64,000 bases of DNA from Paracidovorax wautersii (GTDB lineage: Bacteria; Pseudomonadota; Gammaproteobacteria; Burkholderiales; Burkholderiaceae_C). Below, one piece after another: positions 19,778 to 28,113 of the stretch. The notes under the pieces were generated by a model. That model saw nothing but the letters and a program-made list of their open reading frames with translations. It searched no databases and had not been told where the DNA came from. The stretch covers positions 3,866,001 through 3,930,000 of the forward strand of contig NZ_JAVIZX010000001.1 in NCBI RefSeq assembly GCF_031453675.1, written 5' to 3'. Both the position numbers and the translations under genes were made by a program. How positions within the stretch are numbered: the first letter of the stretch is position 1; each line of letters begins with the position of its first letter.

Positions 19778-20317
19778 TCAGTCATCCTCTGCCGCATCGA
19801 TGCCGGGGAACAGCACCTCGGTGTAGCCGAACTGCGTGAAGTCGCGCACCCGCATCGGATAGAGCTTGCCCACGAGGTGATCGCATTCATGCTGCACCAC
19901 ACGCGCATGGAAGCCCTCAGCCACGCGGTCAATGGGGTCGCCGTACGGGTCCACGCCGGTATAGCGAATGCGCGACCAACGCGGCACCAGCCCGCGCAGG
20001 CCCGGCACCGACAGGCAACCCTCCCAGTCACTGTCTTCCTCCGGACCCAGGGGCGTGATCACCGGATTGATCAGCACCGTGGGTGGAACGAGAGGCCGGT
20101 CCGGATAGCGCGGATTGCGGTCGTTGGAGCCGAAGATGACGAGTTGAAGGTCCACGCCGATCTGCGGCGCCGCCAGCCCTGCCCCGTTCACCGACTGCAT
20201 GGTCTCCCGCATGTCGCGCACCAGCAGGTGCAGCGCATCGGTATCGAACTCCGTCACAGGCTGGGCCACCCGCAGCAAGCGCGGATCGCCCATCTTCAGA
20301 ATGGTGTGAATGGTCAT
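19778..20317 (-). CDS. def: Peptide deformylase
   Basis: 179 residues. Removes the N-formyl group from nascent chains, the step before methionine aminopeptidase (map is 3 kb away). All three motifs are present: '[11 protein letters not shown]' (motif I), 'EGCLSVPG' (motif II, metal Cys), '[13 protein letters not shown]' (motif III, HExxH-type: His, Glu, His). The frame stays open to 20893 on the minus strand, but this overlaps the opposite gene at 20445; the ATG at 20317 gives the standard N-terminus '[19 protein letters not shown]'. Not next to fmt, so it may be one of two deformylases (inference). Confidence 0.94.
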   Translation of the reverse strand: MTIHTILKMGDPRLLRVAQPVTEFDTDALHLLVRDMRETMQSVNGAGLAAPQIGVDLQLVIFGSNDRNPRYPDRPLVPPTVLINPVITPLGPEEDSDWEGCLSVPGLRGLVPRWSRIRYTGVDPYGDPIDRVAEGFHARVVQHECDHLVGKLYPMRVRDFTQFGYTEVLFPGIDAAEDD

Positions 20318-20444
20318 GGGAATGCAGTGGGGGATAGATGGCAGCGGCTCCCAAGTCCTTGAACGCCGCCACACGTGACACGGACCGCAGCATAACCCTG
20401 TGTGCCCCGACAGACGCGCCCATGCAGGGCACAATCCACAGGCC

Positions 20445-20870
20445 ATGCAGGAACCGCAGCCGCCCCTCCCTCCGCCTCCCCAACATAAACGCCTGCCGCT
20501 GGTTGCACGCTGGCTCCTGCTGCTGTTCGCTGCACTGTGCCTGGTGATGGGTGTGATCGGCATTTTCGTGCCCGGCCTGCCGACAACGGTCTTCATCCTG
20601 ATGGCAGGCTGGGCAGCCGCCCGTAGCTCACCGCGCTTGCACGCCTGGTTGTGGCGCCACCCGCTCTTCGGATCCATTCTGCGCAACTGGGCCAACGGCG
20701 GCCGGGTGAGCCGTCGCGCCAAGTGGAGCGCAACCCTTCTGATGGCCCTGTGCGCCGTCGTTCTGATCGTGAGCAGCGCCCCGCGCTGGGTTGCACTCAC
20801 GGCATCACTGTGCATGGGCTGCGTTCTGCTCTGGCTCTGGCGCCGGCCCGAACCGCCGTCGGTGCCGTAG
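20445..20870 (+). CDS. DUF454 (YbaN-like) inner-membrane protein
   Basis: 141 residues. Pro-rich start, then membrane helix 1 ('[22 protein letters not shown]'), the family signature '[31 protein letters not shown]', and two more helices at the C-terminus ('[15 protein letters not shown]', '[16 protein letters not shown]'). Function of the family is unknown. ATG 20445 chosen over an upstream in-frame ATG/GTG at 20400. Divergent from def. The tRNA genes follow 80 bases later with their own promoter. Confidence 0.85.
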   Translation: MQEPQPPLPPPPQHKRLPLVARWLLLLFAALCLVMGVIGIFVPGLPTTVFILMAGWAAARSSPRLHAWLWRHPLFGSILRNWANGGRVSRRAKWSATLLMALCAVVLIVSSAPRWVALTASLCMGCVLLWLWRRPEPPSVP

Positions 20871-20934
20871 GGCCGCACGCCAAGGCACCCCATCGCCTGG
20901 GCTTCGCTTTTCCTAAGAGCCCCATTTTTGTGTA

Positions 20935-20940
20935 TATAAT
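20935..20940 (+). promoter_or_regulatory. -10 element of the tRNA-Asn promoter
   Basis: Perfect TATAAT, 11 bases before the first mature tRNA base. No good -35 hexamer at the usual distance; 'cctaag' is at 17-base spacing. Confidence 0.65.
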
Positions 20941-20951
20941 CTAAGTCTTGT

Positions 20952-21027
20952 TCCTCGATAGCTCAGTCGGTAGAGCGCCGGACTGTTAATCCGTAGGTCC
21001 CTGGTTCGAGCCCAGGTCGAGGAGCCA
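20952..21027 (+). tRNA. tRNA-Asn (anticodon GTT), copy 1
   Basis: 76 bases including encoded CCA. Acceptor stem TCCTCGA / TCGAGGA, D arm 'GCTC..GAGC', anticodon GTT at 20985-20987, T arm with 'GGTTCGAGCC'. The anticodon reads AAC/AAU. Confidence 0.97.
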
Positions 21028-21089
21028 AGATTTTTGTCTTGTGCTTAGTCAACATCACAAGATCAACCGACATTCGACATACCGAATAT

Positions 21090-21165
21090 TCCTCGATAGC
21101 TCAGTCGGTAGAGCGCCGGACTGTTAATCCGTAGGTCCCTGGTTCGAGCCCAGGTCGAGGAGCCA
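21090..21165 (+). tRNA. tRNA-Asn (anticodon GTT), copy 2
   Basis: Identical over all 76 bases to the copy 62 bases upstream; anticodon at 21123-21125, encoded CCA. Probably in one transcript with copy 1, ended by the terminator directly after it. Confidence 0.97.
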
Positions 21166-21170
21166 AACAA

Positions 21171-21197
21171 ATGCCACCCTAGGGTGGCATTTTTTAT
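21171..21197 (+). terminator. Rho-independent terminator of the tRNA-Asn pair
   Basis: Perfect 20-base palindrome ATGCCACCCT/AGGGTGGCAT followed by TTTTTT, six bases after the second tRNA. Confidence 0.92.
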
Positions 21198-21362
21198 TTC
21201 CAGATAGGCATTCACCGCTGGCCACGGACGTCGCCCACTTCACAGCGCCCCGCTTAACAGAACCACGTCCAATCTCAACCGACTGCAGCGGATAGTGACA
21301 CCTTCTACACAAGTAGATGAGCGCGCAATTGAGACGCCAAACAACACCGGCAGCGGACAAAG

Positions 21363-21400
21363 AAAAACCGCCACAGCCCGGGTGATCCGGAGTGTGGCGG
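21363..21400 (-). terminator. Rho-independent terminator of tmRNA
   Basis: Stem CCGCCACA / TGTGGCGG with a 17-base loop; on the minus strand it ends in TTTTTC. It lies 10 bases beyond the tmRNA 3' CCA. Confidence 0.85.
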
Positions 21401-21409
21401 TGTCTTGGG

Positions 21410-21788
21410 TGGTGGAGCTGGGGGGAATTGAACCCCCGTCCGCAAGCCTTCTTCGGGCAGATCTACATGTTTAGCGGTCTGTTTTGAATCTCACTCCCGA
21501 CATCGCGCAGTCGCACGCTATGCCGGAAGCCAGCACCCTTGGATCTCGCTCAACACCAAGGTACCCGGTGCCAAGCCAGCTGATGTGAATAACCTTGCAG
21601 CCGGGAGGCCTTGCGGCCCCCTTGCCCAGCCCATCAGCGTGCTGTTGCAAGGCTCACCGGTTATTAAGCGGCGAGTGCGAAACGTTCGTCGTTTGCAGTT
21701 AGTTTTTTGAATGCAGATTTACGAGCGCCACTCAAGCTCGACATGCACCACGCCGATTCCGAACCCACGTCGAAACCAGGGCAGCCCC
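21410..21788 (-). ncRNA. ssrA: Transfer-messenger RNA (tmRNA, ssrA)
   Basis: 379 bases. Rescues stalled ribosomes with SmpB. The 5' end GGGGCTG pairs with the 3' CAGCTCC of the tRNA-like part, which ends in encoded CCA; the T arm reads 'GGTTCAATTCCCC'-like at the 3' side. The mRNA-like part encodes the tag ANDERFALAA followed by two stops (TAA TAA), a sequence typical of betaproteobacteria; the resume codon region lies near 21700. A G+C-rich stretch between 21540 and 21660 would form the pseudoknots. Promoter at 21798-21826. Confidence 0.97.
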
Positions 21789-21797
21789 TTGTCATCC

Positions 21798-21826
21798 ATT
21801 TTAGTCCCAGCCCAGCCATTTCAAGA
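21798..21826 (-). promoter_or_regulatory. Promoter of tmRNA, overlapping the end of gph
   Basis: On the minus strand: -35 TCTTGA (21821-21826), 17-base spacer, -10 TAAAAT (21798-21803), with the first tmRNA base 10 positions after the -10. The elements overlap the last codons and stop of gph (stop at 21801-21803). Confidence 0.7.
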
Positions 21827-22475
21827 GCTCGACTGGAGATTTAATCAGGACGTCCGCTTTCCACGACGCCGGATCCTTGGCGGCCAGATAGCCCCAGGTG
21901 GCCGCAGCAGTTCGCATTCCTGCCGCACGACCTGCTTCGATGTCACGCTCATCGTCGCCCACGTACACACAGCGCCCGGGATCCACCCCCAACCGACGGG
22001 CAGCCTCGAACAAGGGCTCCGGATGCGGCTTGGAGTGTGGCGTGGTGTCGCCGCTCACGACGGTACCCGCGCTAGCGAAAAGCGGCAACGCGGCAGTCAA
22101 GGGCTCTGAAAATCGGGCCGCCTTGTTCGTCACCACCCCCCAAGGCACCGACCGCAGACGCAGGGCGGCGATCAGTTCCGGCACTTCCGCAAATATGACC
22201 GTTCGATCGTGGAGGCAGGCTTCGTAATTGCGAAAGAACTCTTCTCGCAATGACAAGAAGTCAACGTGGTCCGGCCCCATGCCAAACGCGACAGCCAACA
22301 TGCCGCGCGCTCCGGCTCCAGCCATGGGCCGATAAAGCTCGTATGCCAGCGACGGCAGGCCACGGTCCGTTCGCAATTTGTCGGCTGCCGCACCCAGATC
22401 GGGTGCGCTGTCGACCAATGTGCCATCCAGATCGAAAAGGATGGCATCCACGCCGCCGAATGCACCTATCTTCAT
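21801..22475 (-). CDS. gph: Phosphoglycolate phosphatase (HAD family)
   Basis: 224 residues. Hydrolyses 2-phosphoglycolate; HAD-superfamily with the four motifs 'ILFDLDGTLVDSAPD' (nucleophile Asp and acid/base Asp), 'VVTNK' (Thr of motif II), Lys in 'PHSKPHPEPLFEAARRLG', and 'VYVGDDERDIEAGRAAGM'. The ATG at 22475 overlaps the stop of ubiG (ATGA), so the two are translated in tandem. The pair ubiG-gph is a common betaproteobacterial arrangement. The longer open frame (to 22601) runs inside ubiG and is rejected. Its 3' end carries the tmRNA promoter. Confidence 0.93.
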   Translation of the reverse strand: MKIGAFGGVDAILFDLDGTLVDSAPDLGAAADKLRTDRGLPSLAYELYRPMAGAGARGMLAVAFGMGPDHVDFLSLREEFFRNYEACLHDRTVIFAEVPELIAALRLRSVPWGVVTNKAARFSEPLTAALPLFASAGTVVSGDTTPHSKPHPEPLFEAARRLGVDPGRCVYVGDDERDIEAGRAAGMRTAAATWGYLAAKDPASWKADVLIKSPVELLKWLGWD

Positions 22476-23185
22476 GCTGCAGGGCGCTTGGTGGCAAACA
22501 TATAGTTCACGCTCAAATCGGCGCTCAGCCAATAACGCCCCGTCACCGGATTGTGCTCCAGCCCCTTGGTTTGCAAAACGTCCAGTTGCGCCCCACGGCA
22601 AGCAGACGCCAATTCGCTCGGGCGGATCAGCTTTCCATACTCGTGCGTCCCCTGCGGGAGCATTTTGAGCAGATATTCAGCCCCCACGATGGCCAACAAA
22701 AAGGCCTTGGCATTCCGGTTGATGGTCGAGAAGAAAACCCATCCACCGGGTTTGACCAGTTCGGCGCAAGCCCTCACCACAGACGCAGGGTCGGGCACGT
22801 GCTCAAGCATCTCCATGCAGGTCACGCTGTCGAAGGCACCCGGCATCTCGCGCGCCAAAGCCTCCACACTGATCTCTCGGTACTGCACGTTGGGCGTGCT
22901 GGCCTCGACAGCATGCAACTGGGCCACCCGGAGAGCCTTGGTCGCCAGGTCGATCCCCAGCACCTCCGCCCCGCTGCGCGCCATGGAGTCGGACAAAATG
23001 CCTCCGCCACAACCTACGTCCAAGACCTTCTGGCCCTGCAGAGGCGAGAGACCATTGATCCACTCCAGCCGAAGCGGGTTGATCTGGTGCAGAGGCTTGA
23101 ATTCGCTTTCGGGGTCCCACCACCGATGGGCAAGTTCCGAGAATTTGGCCAGTTCAGCCGGGTCGGCATTCAAGGTTTCACTCAT
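22472..23185 (-). CDS. ubiG: Ubiquinone biosynthesis O-methyltransferase UbiG
   Basis: 237 residues. Makes both O-methylations of ubiquinone synthesis (catechol intermediate and demethylubiquinol). 'FSELAHRWWDPESEFKPLHQINPLRL' at the N-terminus is specific for UbiG; SAM site 'VLDVGCGGGILSDSMARSG'; 'VTCMEMLEHVPDP' and 'FFSTINRN' follow. ATG 23185, no strong ribosome binding site but the start fits the family. Overlaps gph by four bases (ATGA). Confidence 0.95.
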   Translation of the reverse strand: MSETLNADPAELAKFSELAHRWWDPESEFKPLHQINPLRLEWINGLSPLQGQKVLDVGCGGGILSDSMARSGAEVLGIDLATKALRVAQLHAVEASTPNVQYREISVEALAREMPGAFDSVTCMEMLEHVPDPASVVRACAELVKPGGWVFFSTINRNAKAFLLAIVGAEYLLKMLPQGTHEYGKLIRPSELASACRGAQLDVLQTKGLEHNPVTGRYWLSADLSVNYMFATKRPAA

Positions 23186-23222
23186 ATCTTGATTGTCCCA
23201 TCAGGAACCAAATGGGCATAAA

Positions 23223-23246
23223 AAAAGCCCCGTCGCCGGGGCTTTT
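23223..23246. terminator. Terminator of ompA
   Basis: Perfect stem AAAAGCCCCG / CGGGGCTTTT with a 4-base loop. On the minus strand it ends in a T-run (complement of 23220-23226). It separates ompA from ubiG on the same strand. Confidence 0.88.
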
Positions 23247-23262
23247 CTTTGACCTGGGAAGA

Positions 23263-23922
23263 TCAGTTGGAGGCGCGGGTGCCCACCACTTCGATTTCCA
23301 CGCGACGGTTCTTCGCGCGGCCTTCCTTCGTCTTGTTGTCGGCGATAGGCTGCTTCTCGCCCTTGCCTTCGGTGTACACGCGGTTCTTTTCCACGCCCTT
23401 GGACACCAGGTACGCCTTCACGGCTTCGGAACGACGGACCGACAGCTTCTGGTTGTAGGCATCGCTACCGATGGAGTCGGTGTGACCCACGGCGATGATC
23501 ACTTCCAGGTTGATACCCTTGATCTTGGACACCAGATCGTCCAGCTTGGCCTTGCCTTCAGGCTTCAGCACGGACTTGTCGAAGTCGAAGAACGCGTCGG
23601 CAGCGTAGGTCACTTTCGTGGCCACTGCGGGAGCAGGAGCGGGTGCCGGAGCGGGAGCCGGGGCGGCCGCAACGGGAGGAGCCACCGGAGCTGCGGCAGG
23701 AACCACCAGAGCGCCGTCGCAGCCAACAGCTGCCGTAGCAGGCGTCCAGCTCGCATTGCGCCAGCACAGTTCGTTGGTGCCGTTCTTCCACACCAGTTCG
23801 CCCGTGCCGTTTTGCCAGTTGTCGACGACCTTGCCGCCGTCAGCTGCCTGCACTTGAGCGCCGGCCGAGGTCGCAATCACGGCAGAGGCCAACAACATCG
23901 CCACTTTGTTCAGTTTCTTCAT
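23263..23922 (-). CDS. ompA: OmpA-family outer membrane protein
   Basis: 219 residues. Signal peptide about 21 residues ('LLASAVIATSAGAQ'), a short Trp-containing segment instead of a full eight-strand barrel ('VVDNWQNGTGELVWKNGTNELCWRNASW'), an Ala/Pro linker (about 86-98), then an OmpA C-terminal peptidoglycan-binding domain: 'DAFFDFDKSVLKPEGKAKLDDL', 'VGHTDSIGSDAYNQKLSVRR' and 'NRRVEIEV'. It would tie the outer membrane to peptidoglycan. The small N-terminal part without a barrel is the usual form next to gyrA in betaproteobacteria. Strong ribosome binding site GGAGAA before ATG 23922. A hairpin with a T-run lies in the leader (23937-23960). Confidence 0.92.
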   Translation of the reverse strand: MKKLNKVAMLLASAVIATSAGAQVQAADGGKVVDNWQNGTGELVWKNGTNELCWRNASWTPATAAVGCDGALVVPAAAPVAPPVAAAPAPAPAPAPAPAVATKVTYAADAFFDFDKSVLKPEGKAKLDDLVSKIKGINLEVIIAVGHTDSIGSDAYNQKLSVRRSEAVKAYLVSKGVEKNRVYTEGKGEKQPIADNKTKEGRAKNRRVEIEVVGTRASN

Positions 23923-23936
23923 GGTTCTCCTCTTGG

Positions 23937-23960
23937 GGAAAAAGCCGCAGCCGGGCTGCG
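23937..23960 (-). promoter_or_regulatory. Terminator-like hairpin in the ompA leader
   Basis: On the minus strand a GCAGC / GCTGC stem with a 3-base loop, followed by GGCTTTTT, 15-38 bases before the ompA ATG and just before the ribosome binding site. It may attenuate or stabilise the message. Confidence 0.4.
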
Positions 23961-24147
23961 AATCAGGGACGTCGTCAGTGACCATCACTAAAAACGTTGA
24001 AATGATTGTGCCATACGTAACAACCCAAACGCCGCTCCGGTCCAGCCCCAACCGTAGGACAAAAGCGCAATACCCCCGGATGTGTTGCTAAGCTGCGACA
24101 GGCTCTTGGAACTAAAATGATCGCCTCCCGCCGCCCTCAAAGTCGCT

Positions 24148-26796
24148 ATGACCCAGTTCGCTAAAGAAACCCTGCCCATCAGCCTAGAAGAAGAGATGCG
24201 GCGCAGCTATCTCGATTACGCCATGAGCGTGATCGTGGGTCGGGCACTGCCAGATGCGCGAGACGGTTTGAAGCCGGTCCATCGGCGCGTGCTGTTTGCC
24301 ATGCACGAACTGAATAACGACTGGAACCGTCCATATAAGAAGTCTGCGCGTATCGTGGGCGACGTGATTGGTAAGTACCACCCGCACGGCGACAGTGCGG
24401 TGTACGACACCATCGTTCGCATGGCCCAGGACTTTTCGCTGCGCCACATGCTGGTGGACGGCCAGGGCAACTTCGGATCGGTGGACGGTGATAACGCTGC
24501 GGCCATGCGCTACACCGAAATCCGGCTCGCGAAGATCGCCCACGAAATGCTGGGTGACATCGACAAGGAAACCGTCGACTTCGGCCCCAACTACGACGGC
24601 TCGGAGAAAGAACCGCTGGTTCTGCCCAGCAAGCTGCCCAATCTGCTGGTGAACGGCTCGGCAGGTATTGCCGTGGGCATGGCCACCAACATTCCGCCGC
24701 ACAACCTGAACGAAGTGGTGGATGCCTGCCTGCACATGCTGCGCAATCCGGAAGCCTCGATCGACGAACTGATGGAAATCATTCCGGCGCCTGACTTCCC
24801 TACGGCCGGGATCATCTACGGCATCAACGGCGTGAAGGACGGCTACCGCACGGGCCGCGGCCGCGTGATCATGCGCGCCAAGTGCCACTTCGAGGACATC
24901 GACCGCGGCCAGCGCCAGGCGATCATCGTCGACGAGCTGCCGTACCAGGTCAACAAGAAGACGCTGCAGGAGCGCATGGCCGAGTTGGTGCACGAGAAGA
25001 AGATCGAGGGCATCAGCCACATCCAGGACGAGTCCGACAAGTCGGGCATGCGTCTGGTGATCGAGCTCAAGCGCGGCGAAGTACCCGAGGTGGTACTGAA
25101 CAACCTGTACAAGCAGACGCAGCTGCAGGACACCTTCGGCATGAACATGGTGGCGCTGGTCGACGGCCAGCCCCGCCTGTGCAACCTGAAGGACCTGATC
25201 GTCGTCTTCCTGCAGCACCGCCGCGAAGTGGTGACGCGCCGGACGGTGTTCGAGTTGCGCAAGGCGCGCGATCGCGGCCATGTGCTGGAAGGCCTGGCCG
25301 TCGCCTTGGCCAACATCGACGACTTCATTGCCATCATCCGCAACGCGCCCACGCCCCCCGTGGCCAAGGCGGAGCTGATGACCCGGTCCTGGGACAGCAA
25401 GCTCGTACGTGAAATGCTGACCCGCACCCGTGCCGACGGCGGCGTGGTCAGCGCCGATGACTACCGCCCCGAGGGCCTGGAGCGCGAGTTCGGCATGGGC
25501 CAGGACGGCCTCTACCGGCTGTCGGACACCCAGGCCCAGGAAATCCTGCAGATGCGGCTGCAGCGCCTGACCGGACTGGAGCAGGACAAGATCGTGGCCG
25601 AGTACAAGGACGTCATGGCGGTCATCGAAGACCTGCTGGACATCCTGTCCAAGCCCGAGCGCGTGTCGACCATCATTGGCGACGAGCTCACCTCGATCAA
25701 GCAGGAGTTCGGACAGCACAAGCTGGGCGCACGCCGCAGCATCGTCGAGCACAGCGCACAGGACCTCTCCACCGAAGACCTGATCACCCCGACCGACATG
25801 GTGGTGACGCTGTCGCACACCGGTTACATCAAGAGCCAGCCCCTGTCCGAGTACCGCGCTCAGAAGCGCGGCGGCCGCGGCAAACAGGCCACGGCCACCA
25901 AGGAAGACGACTGGATCGACCAGCTCTTCATCGCCAACACGCACGACTACATCCTGTGCTTCTCCAACCGCGGCCGCCTTTACTGGCTCAAGGTGTGGGA
26001 AGTGCCCGCCGGCTCGCGCGGCTCGCGCGGCCGTCCCATCGTCAACATGTTCCCGCTGCAGGACGGCGAGAAGATCAACGTCGTGCTGCCGCTCACCGGC
26101 GACATGCGCACCTTCCCGGCCGACCGCTTCGTGTTCATGGCGACCAGCATGGGCACCGTGAAGAAGACGGCGCTGGATGAGTTCAGCAATCCGCGCAAGG
26201 GCGGCATCATCGCCGTCAACCTCGATGATGGCGACTACCTCATCGGCGCGGCGCTCACGGATGGCAAGCACGACGTGATGCTGTTCAGTGATGGCGGCAA
26301 GGCCGTGCGCTTCGACGAGAACGACGTGCGCCCGCTGGGCCGGGCTGCGCGCGGCGTGCGCGGCATGATGCTGGAGGATGGCCAAAGCGTCATCGCCATG
26401 CTGGTGGCCGAGGACGAAACGCAGAGCGTGCTGACCGCCACCGAAAACGGCTACGGCAAGCGCACCAGCATCGTCGAGTACACGCGCCACGGCCGTGGCA
26501 CCAAGGGGATGATCGCCATCCAGCAGAGCGAACGCAACGGCAAGGTCGTGGCCGCCACGCTGGTGCATGCGGACGATGAGATCATGCTCATCACGGACAA
26601 GGGCGTGCTGGTGCGCACCCGCGTATCGGAGATCCGCGAACTGGGCCGTGCCACCCAGGGCGTGACGCTGATCGCTCTGGACGAAGGCTCGCAATTGAGC
26701 GGCCTGCAGCGCATCGTGGAAAACGACGCGAACGTGGCGGATGCCGATGCCGACGCTCCGGATGCCCAGGAGACGCCGCCGGCCGGCGAAGCCTGA
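24148..26796 (+). CDS. gyrA: DNA gyrase subunit A
   Basis: 882 residues. Breaks and rejoins DNA during negative supercoiling. Catalytic Tyr 122 in 'AAMRYTE'; quinolone-resistance region '[13 protein letters not shown]' keeps Ser 83 and Asp 87, the susceptible state in E. coli numbering, which aligns exactly. The C-terminal half contains the GyrA beta-pinwheel repeats, with the GyrA box '[10 protein letters not shown]' near residue 570, and ends with an acidic tail ('[17 protein letters not shown]'). First gene of the gyrA-serC-pheA-tyrA-aroA/cmk-rpsA-ihfB cluster; a terminator lies between it and serC. 'TAAAAT' at 24113 is a candidate -10. Confidence 0.97.
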   Translation: MTQFAKETLPISLEEEMRRSYLDYAMSVIVGRALPDARDGLKPVHRRVLFAMHELNNDWNRPYKKSARIVGDVIGKYHPHGDSAVYDTIVRMAQDFSLRHMLVDGQGNFGSVDGDNAAAMRYTEIRLAKIAHEMLGDIDKETVDFGPNYDGSEKEPLVLPSKLPNLLVNGSAGIAVGMATNIPPHNLNEVVDACLHMLRNPEASIDELMEIIPAPDFPTAGIIYGINGVKDGYRTGRGRVIMRAKCHFEDIDRGQRQAIIVDELPYQVNKKTLQERMAELVHEKKIEGISHIQDESDKSGMRLVIELKRGEVPEVVLNNLYKQTQLQDTFGMNMVALVDGQPRLCNLKDLIVVFLQHRREVVTRRTVFELRKARDRGHVLEGLAVALANIDDFIAIIRNAPTPPVAKAELMTRSWDSKLVREMLTRTRADGGVVSADDYRPEGLEREFGMGQDGLYRLSDTQAQEILQMRLQRLTGLEQDKIVAEYKDVMAVIEDLLDILSKPERVSTIIGDELTSIKQEFGQHKLGARRSIVEHSAQDLSTEDLITPTDMVVTLSHTGYIKSQPLSEYRAQKRGGRGKQATATKEDDWIDQLFIANTHDYILCFSNRGRLYWLKVWEVPAGSRGSRGRPIVNMFPLQDGEKINVVLPLTGDMRTFPADRFVFMATSMGTVKKTALDEFSNPRKGGIIAVNLDDGDYLIGAALTDGKHDVMLFSDGGKAVRFDENDVRPLGRAARGVRGMMLEDGQSVIAMLVAEDETQSVLTATENGYGKRTSIVEYTRHGRGTKGMIAIQQSERNGKVVAATLVHADDEIMLITDKGVLVRTRVSEIRELGRATQGVTLIALDEGSQLSGLQRIVENDANVADADADAPDAQETPPAGEA

Positions 26797-26816
26797 ACCT
26801 GCCCTGCCTTGCAAGG

Positions 26817-26839
26817 CGCCCCGCTGCGCGGGGCGTTTT
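26817..26839 (+). terminator. Terminator after gyrA
   Basis: Stem CGCCCCGC / GCGGGGCG with a TGC loop and TTTT. It separates gyrA from serC, so serC-pheA-tyrA likely also have their own promoter. Confidence 0.85.
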
Positions 26840-26846
26840 GCTACGG

Positions 26847-26896
26847 ATAATATAGCTGCATGCGCTTATGCATCAAGCGCCAGCGCCCTGTTTGAT
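26847..26896. repeat. Dispersed palindromic repeat, copy 6, in the serC leader
   Basis: 'ataatatagctgcatGCGCTTatgcatcAAGCGCcagcgccctgtttgat'. It lies between the gyrA terminator and the serC start codon, so it is probably the 5' leader of serC. An in-frame ATG (26868) lies inside it. Confidence 0.85.
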
Positions 26897-26906
26897 GTCA
26901 AAGACC

Positions 26907-28016
26907 ATGAACCGCCCGTACAACTTTTCCGCCGGCCCTGCCGCCATCCCCGCCGAAGTCCTGGAGACCGCCGCCGCCGAGATGCTGGACTGGCATGGCA
27001 GTGGCATGGGCGTGATGGAAATGAGCCACCGCGGCAAGGAGTTCATTGCCATCTACGAGCAGGCGGAAGCCGATCTGCGCGAACTGCTGGCCGTCCCGGC
27101 CCACTTCAAGATCCTGTTCATGCAAGGCGGCGGCCTGGCCGAAAACGCCATCGTCCCGCTGAACCTGTCCCGCGCCGCCACGGTGGATGTCGTCGTGACG
27201 GGCAGCTGGAGCCAGAAGTCGCAGAAGGAAGCGCGCAAGTACGCCTCCGAGGTGCGCGTGGTGGCCTCCGGCGAAGGCAGCCACTTCACCACCCTGCCCG
27301 ATCCTTCCACCTGGCAACTCAGCCGTGGCGCCAGCTACGTGCACCTGTGCAGCAACGAGACCATCCACGGCGTCGAGTTCCATGAGCTGCCGGACCTGCA
27401 GGCGCTGGGCAGCGACGCGCCGCTGGTCATCGACTTTTCTTCGCACGTCGCCTCCCGGCCCGTGGACTGGTCGCGCGTGGGCCTGGCCTTCGGCGGTGCA
27501 CAGAAGAACCTGGGGCCGGCCGGCCTCACCCTGGTCATCGTGCGCGAAGATCTGTTGGGCCACGCCCTGCCCGCCTGCCCCAGCGCATTCGACTACAAGG
27601 TGGTGGCCGATAACCAGTCCATGTTCAACACGCCGCCCACCTGGGGCATCTACATGGCCGGTCTGACCTTCCAATGGCTCAAACGCCAGAAGGAAGGCGA
27701 CGCCACGGGCATCGCGGCCATGGAGCGCCGCAACATCGCCAAGGCGCAGCTGCTCTACAGCTACATCGACCAGTCGCAGCTCTACCTGAACAAGGTGGCA
27801 CCCAACGCGCGCTCGCGGATGAACATCCCCTTCTTCCTGCGCGACGAGTCCCGCAACGACGCGTTCCTGGCGGGCGCCAAGGAACGCGGCCTGCTGCAGC
27901 TCAAGGGCCACAAGTCCGTGGGCGGCATGCGGGCCAGCCTCTACAACGCCATGCCGCTGGCCGGCGTCGAGGCGCTGGTGTCCTACATGCGAGAATTCGA
28001 GCAGCACCAGGCCTGA
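26907..28016 (+). CDS. serC: Phosphoserine aminotransferase SerC
   Basis: 369 residues. PLP enzyme of serine synthesis (3-phosphohydroxypyruvate to phosphoserine), also used in pyridoxine synthesis. N-terminus '[19 protein letters not shown]', '[18 protein letters not shown]', PLP-lysine in '[16 protein letters not shown]', and the C-terminal '[16 protein letters not shown]'. Start uncertain: ATG 26907 fits the family best; in-frame ATGs at 26895 and 26868 lie in repeat copy 6. Followed by pheA after 97 bases. Confidence 0.94.
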   Translation: MNRPYNFSAGPAAIPAEVLETAAAEMLDWHGSGMGVMEMSHRGKEFIAIYEQAEADLRELLAVPAHFKILFMQGGGLAENAIVPLNLSRAATVDVVVTGSWSQKSQKEARKYASEVRVVASGEGSHFTTLPDPSTWQLSRGASYVHLCSNETIHGVEFHELPDLQALGSDAPLVIDFSSHVASRPVDWSRVGLAFGGAQKNLGPAGLTLVIVREDLLGHALPACPSAFDYKVVADNQSMFNTPPTWGIYMAGLTFQWLKRQKEGDATGIAAMERRNIAKAQLLYSYIDQSQLYLNKVAPNARSRMNIPFFLRDESRNDAFLAGAKERGLLQLKGHKSVGGMRASLYNAMPLAGVEALVSYMREFEQHQA

Positions 28017-28113
28017 GCCGCGCGCGCGAACACGGCGCTCCCGCCGGCTGCACACGCGCCCGGCCGGCCTCCCCTGTAGACGGCTGCGCCGCGGCCGCAC
28101 ACACCAAATTCCG

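Noticed and set aside
21124-21360. 78-codon minus-strand open frame ending in 'LLDLGSNQGPTD'
   Set aside because: Its 3' part is antisense to tRNA-Asn, a common annotation artefact next to tRNA genes.
24184-26814. 876-codon open frame opposite gyrA
   Set aside because: Antisense shadow of gyrA, with low-information His/Ala/Gly-rich translation.
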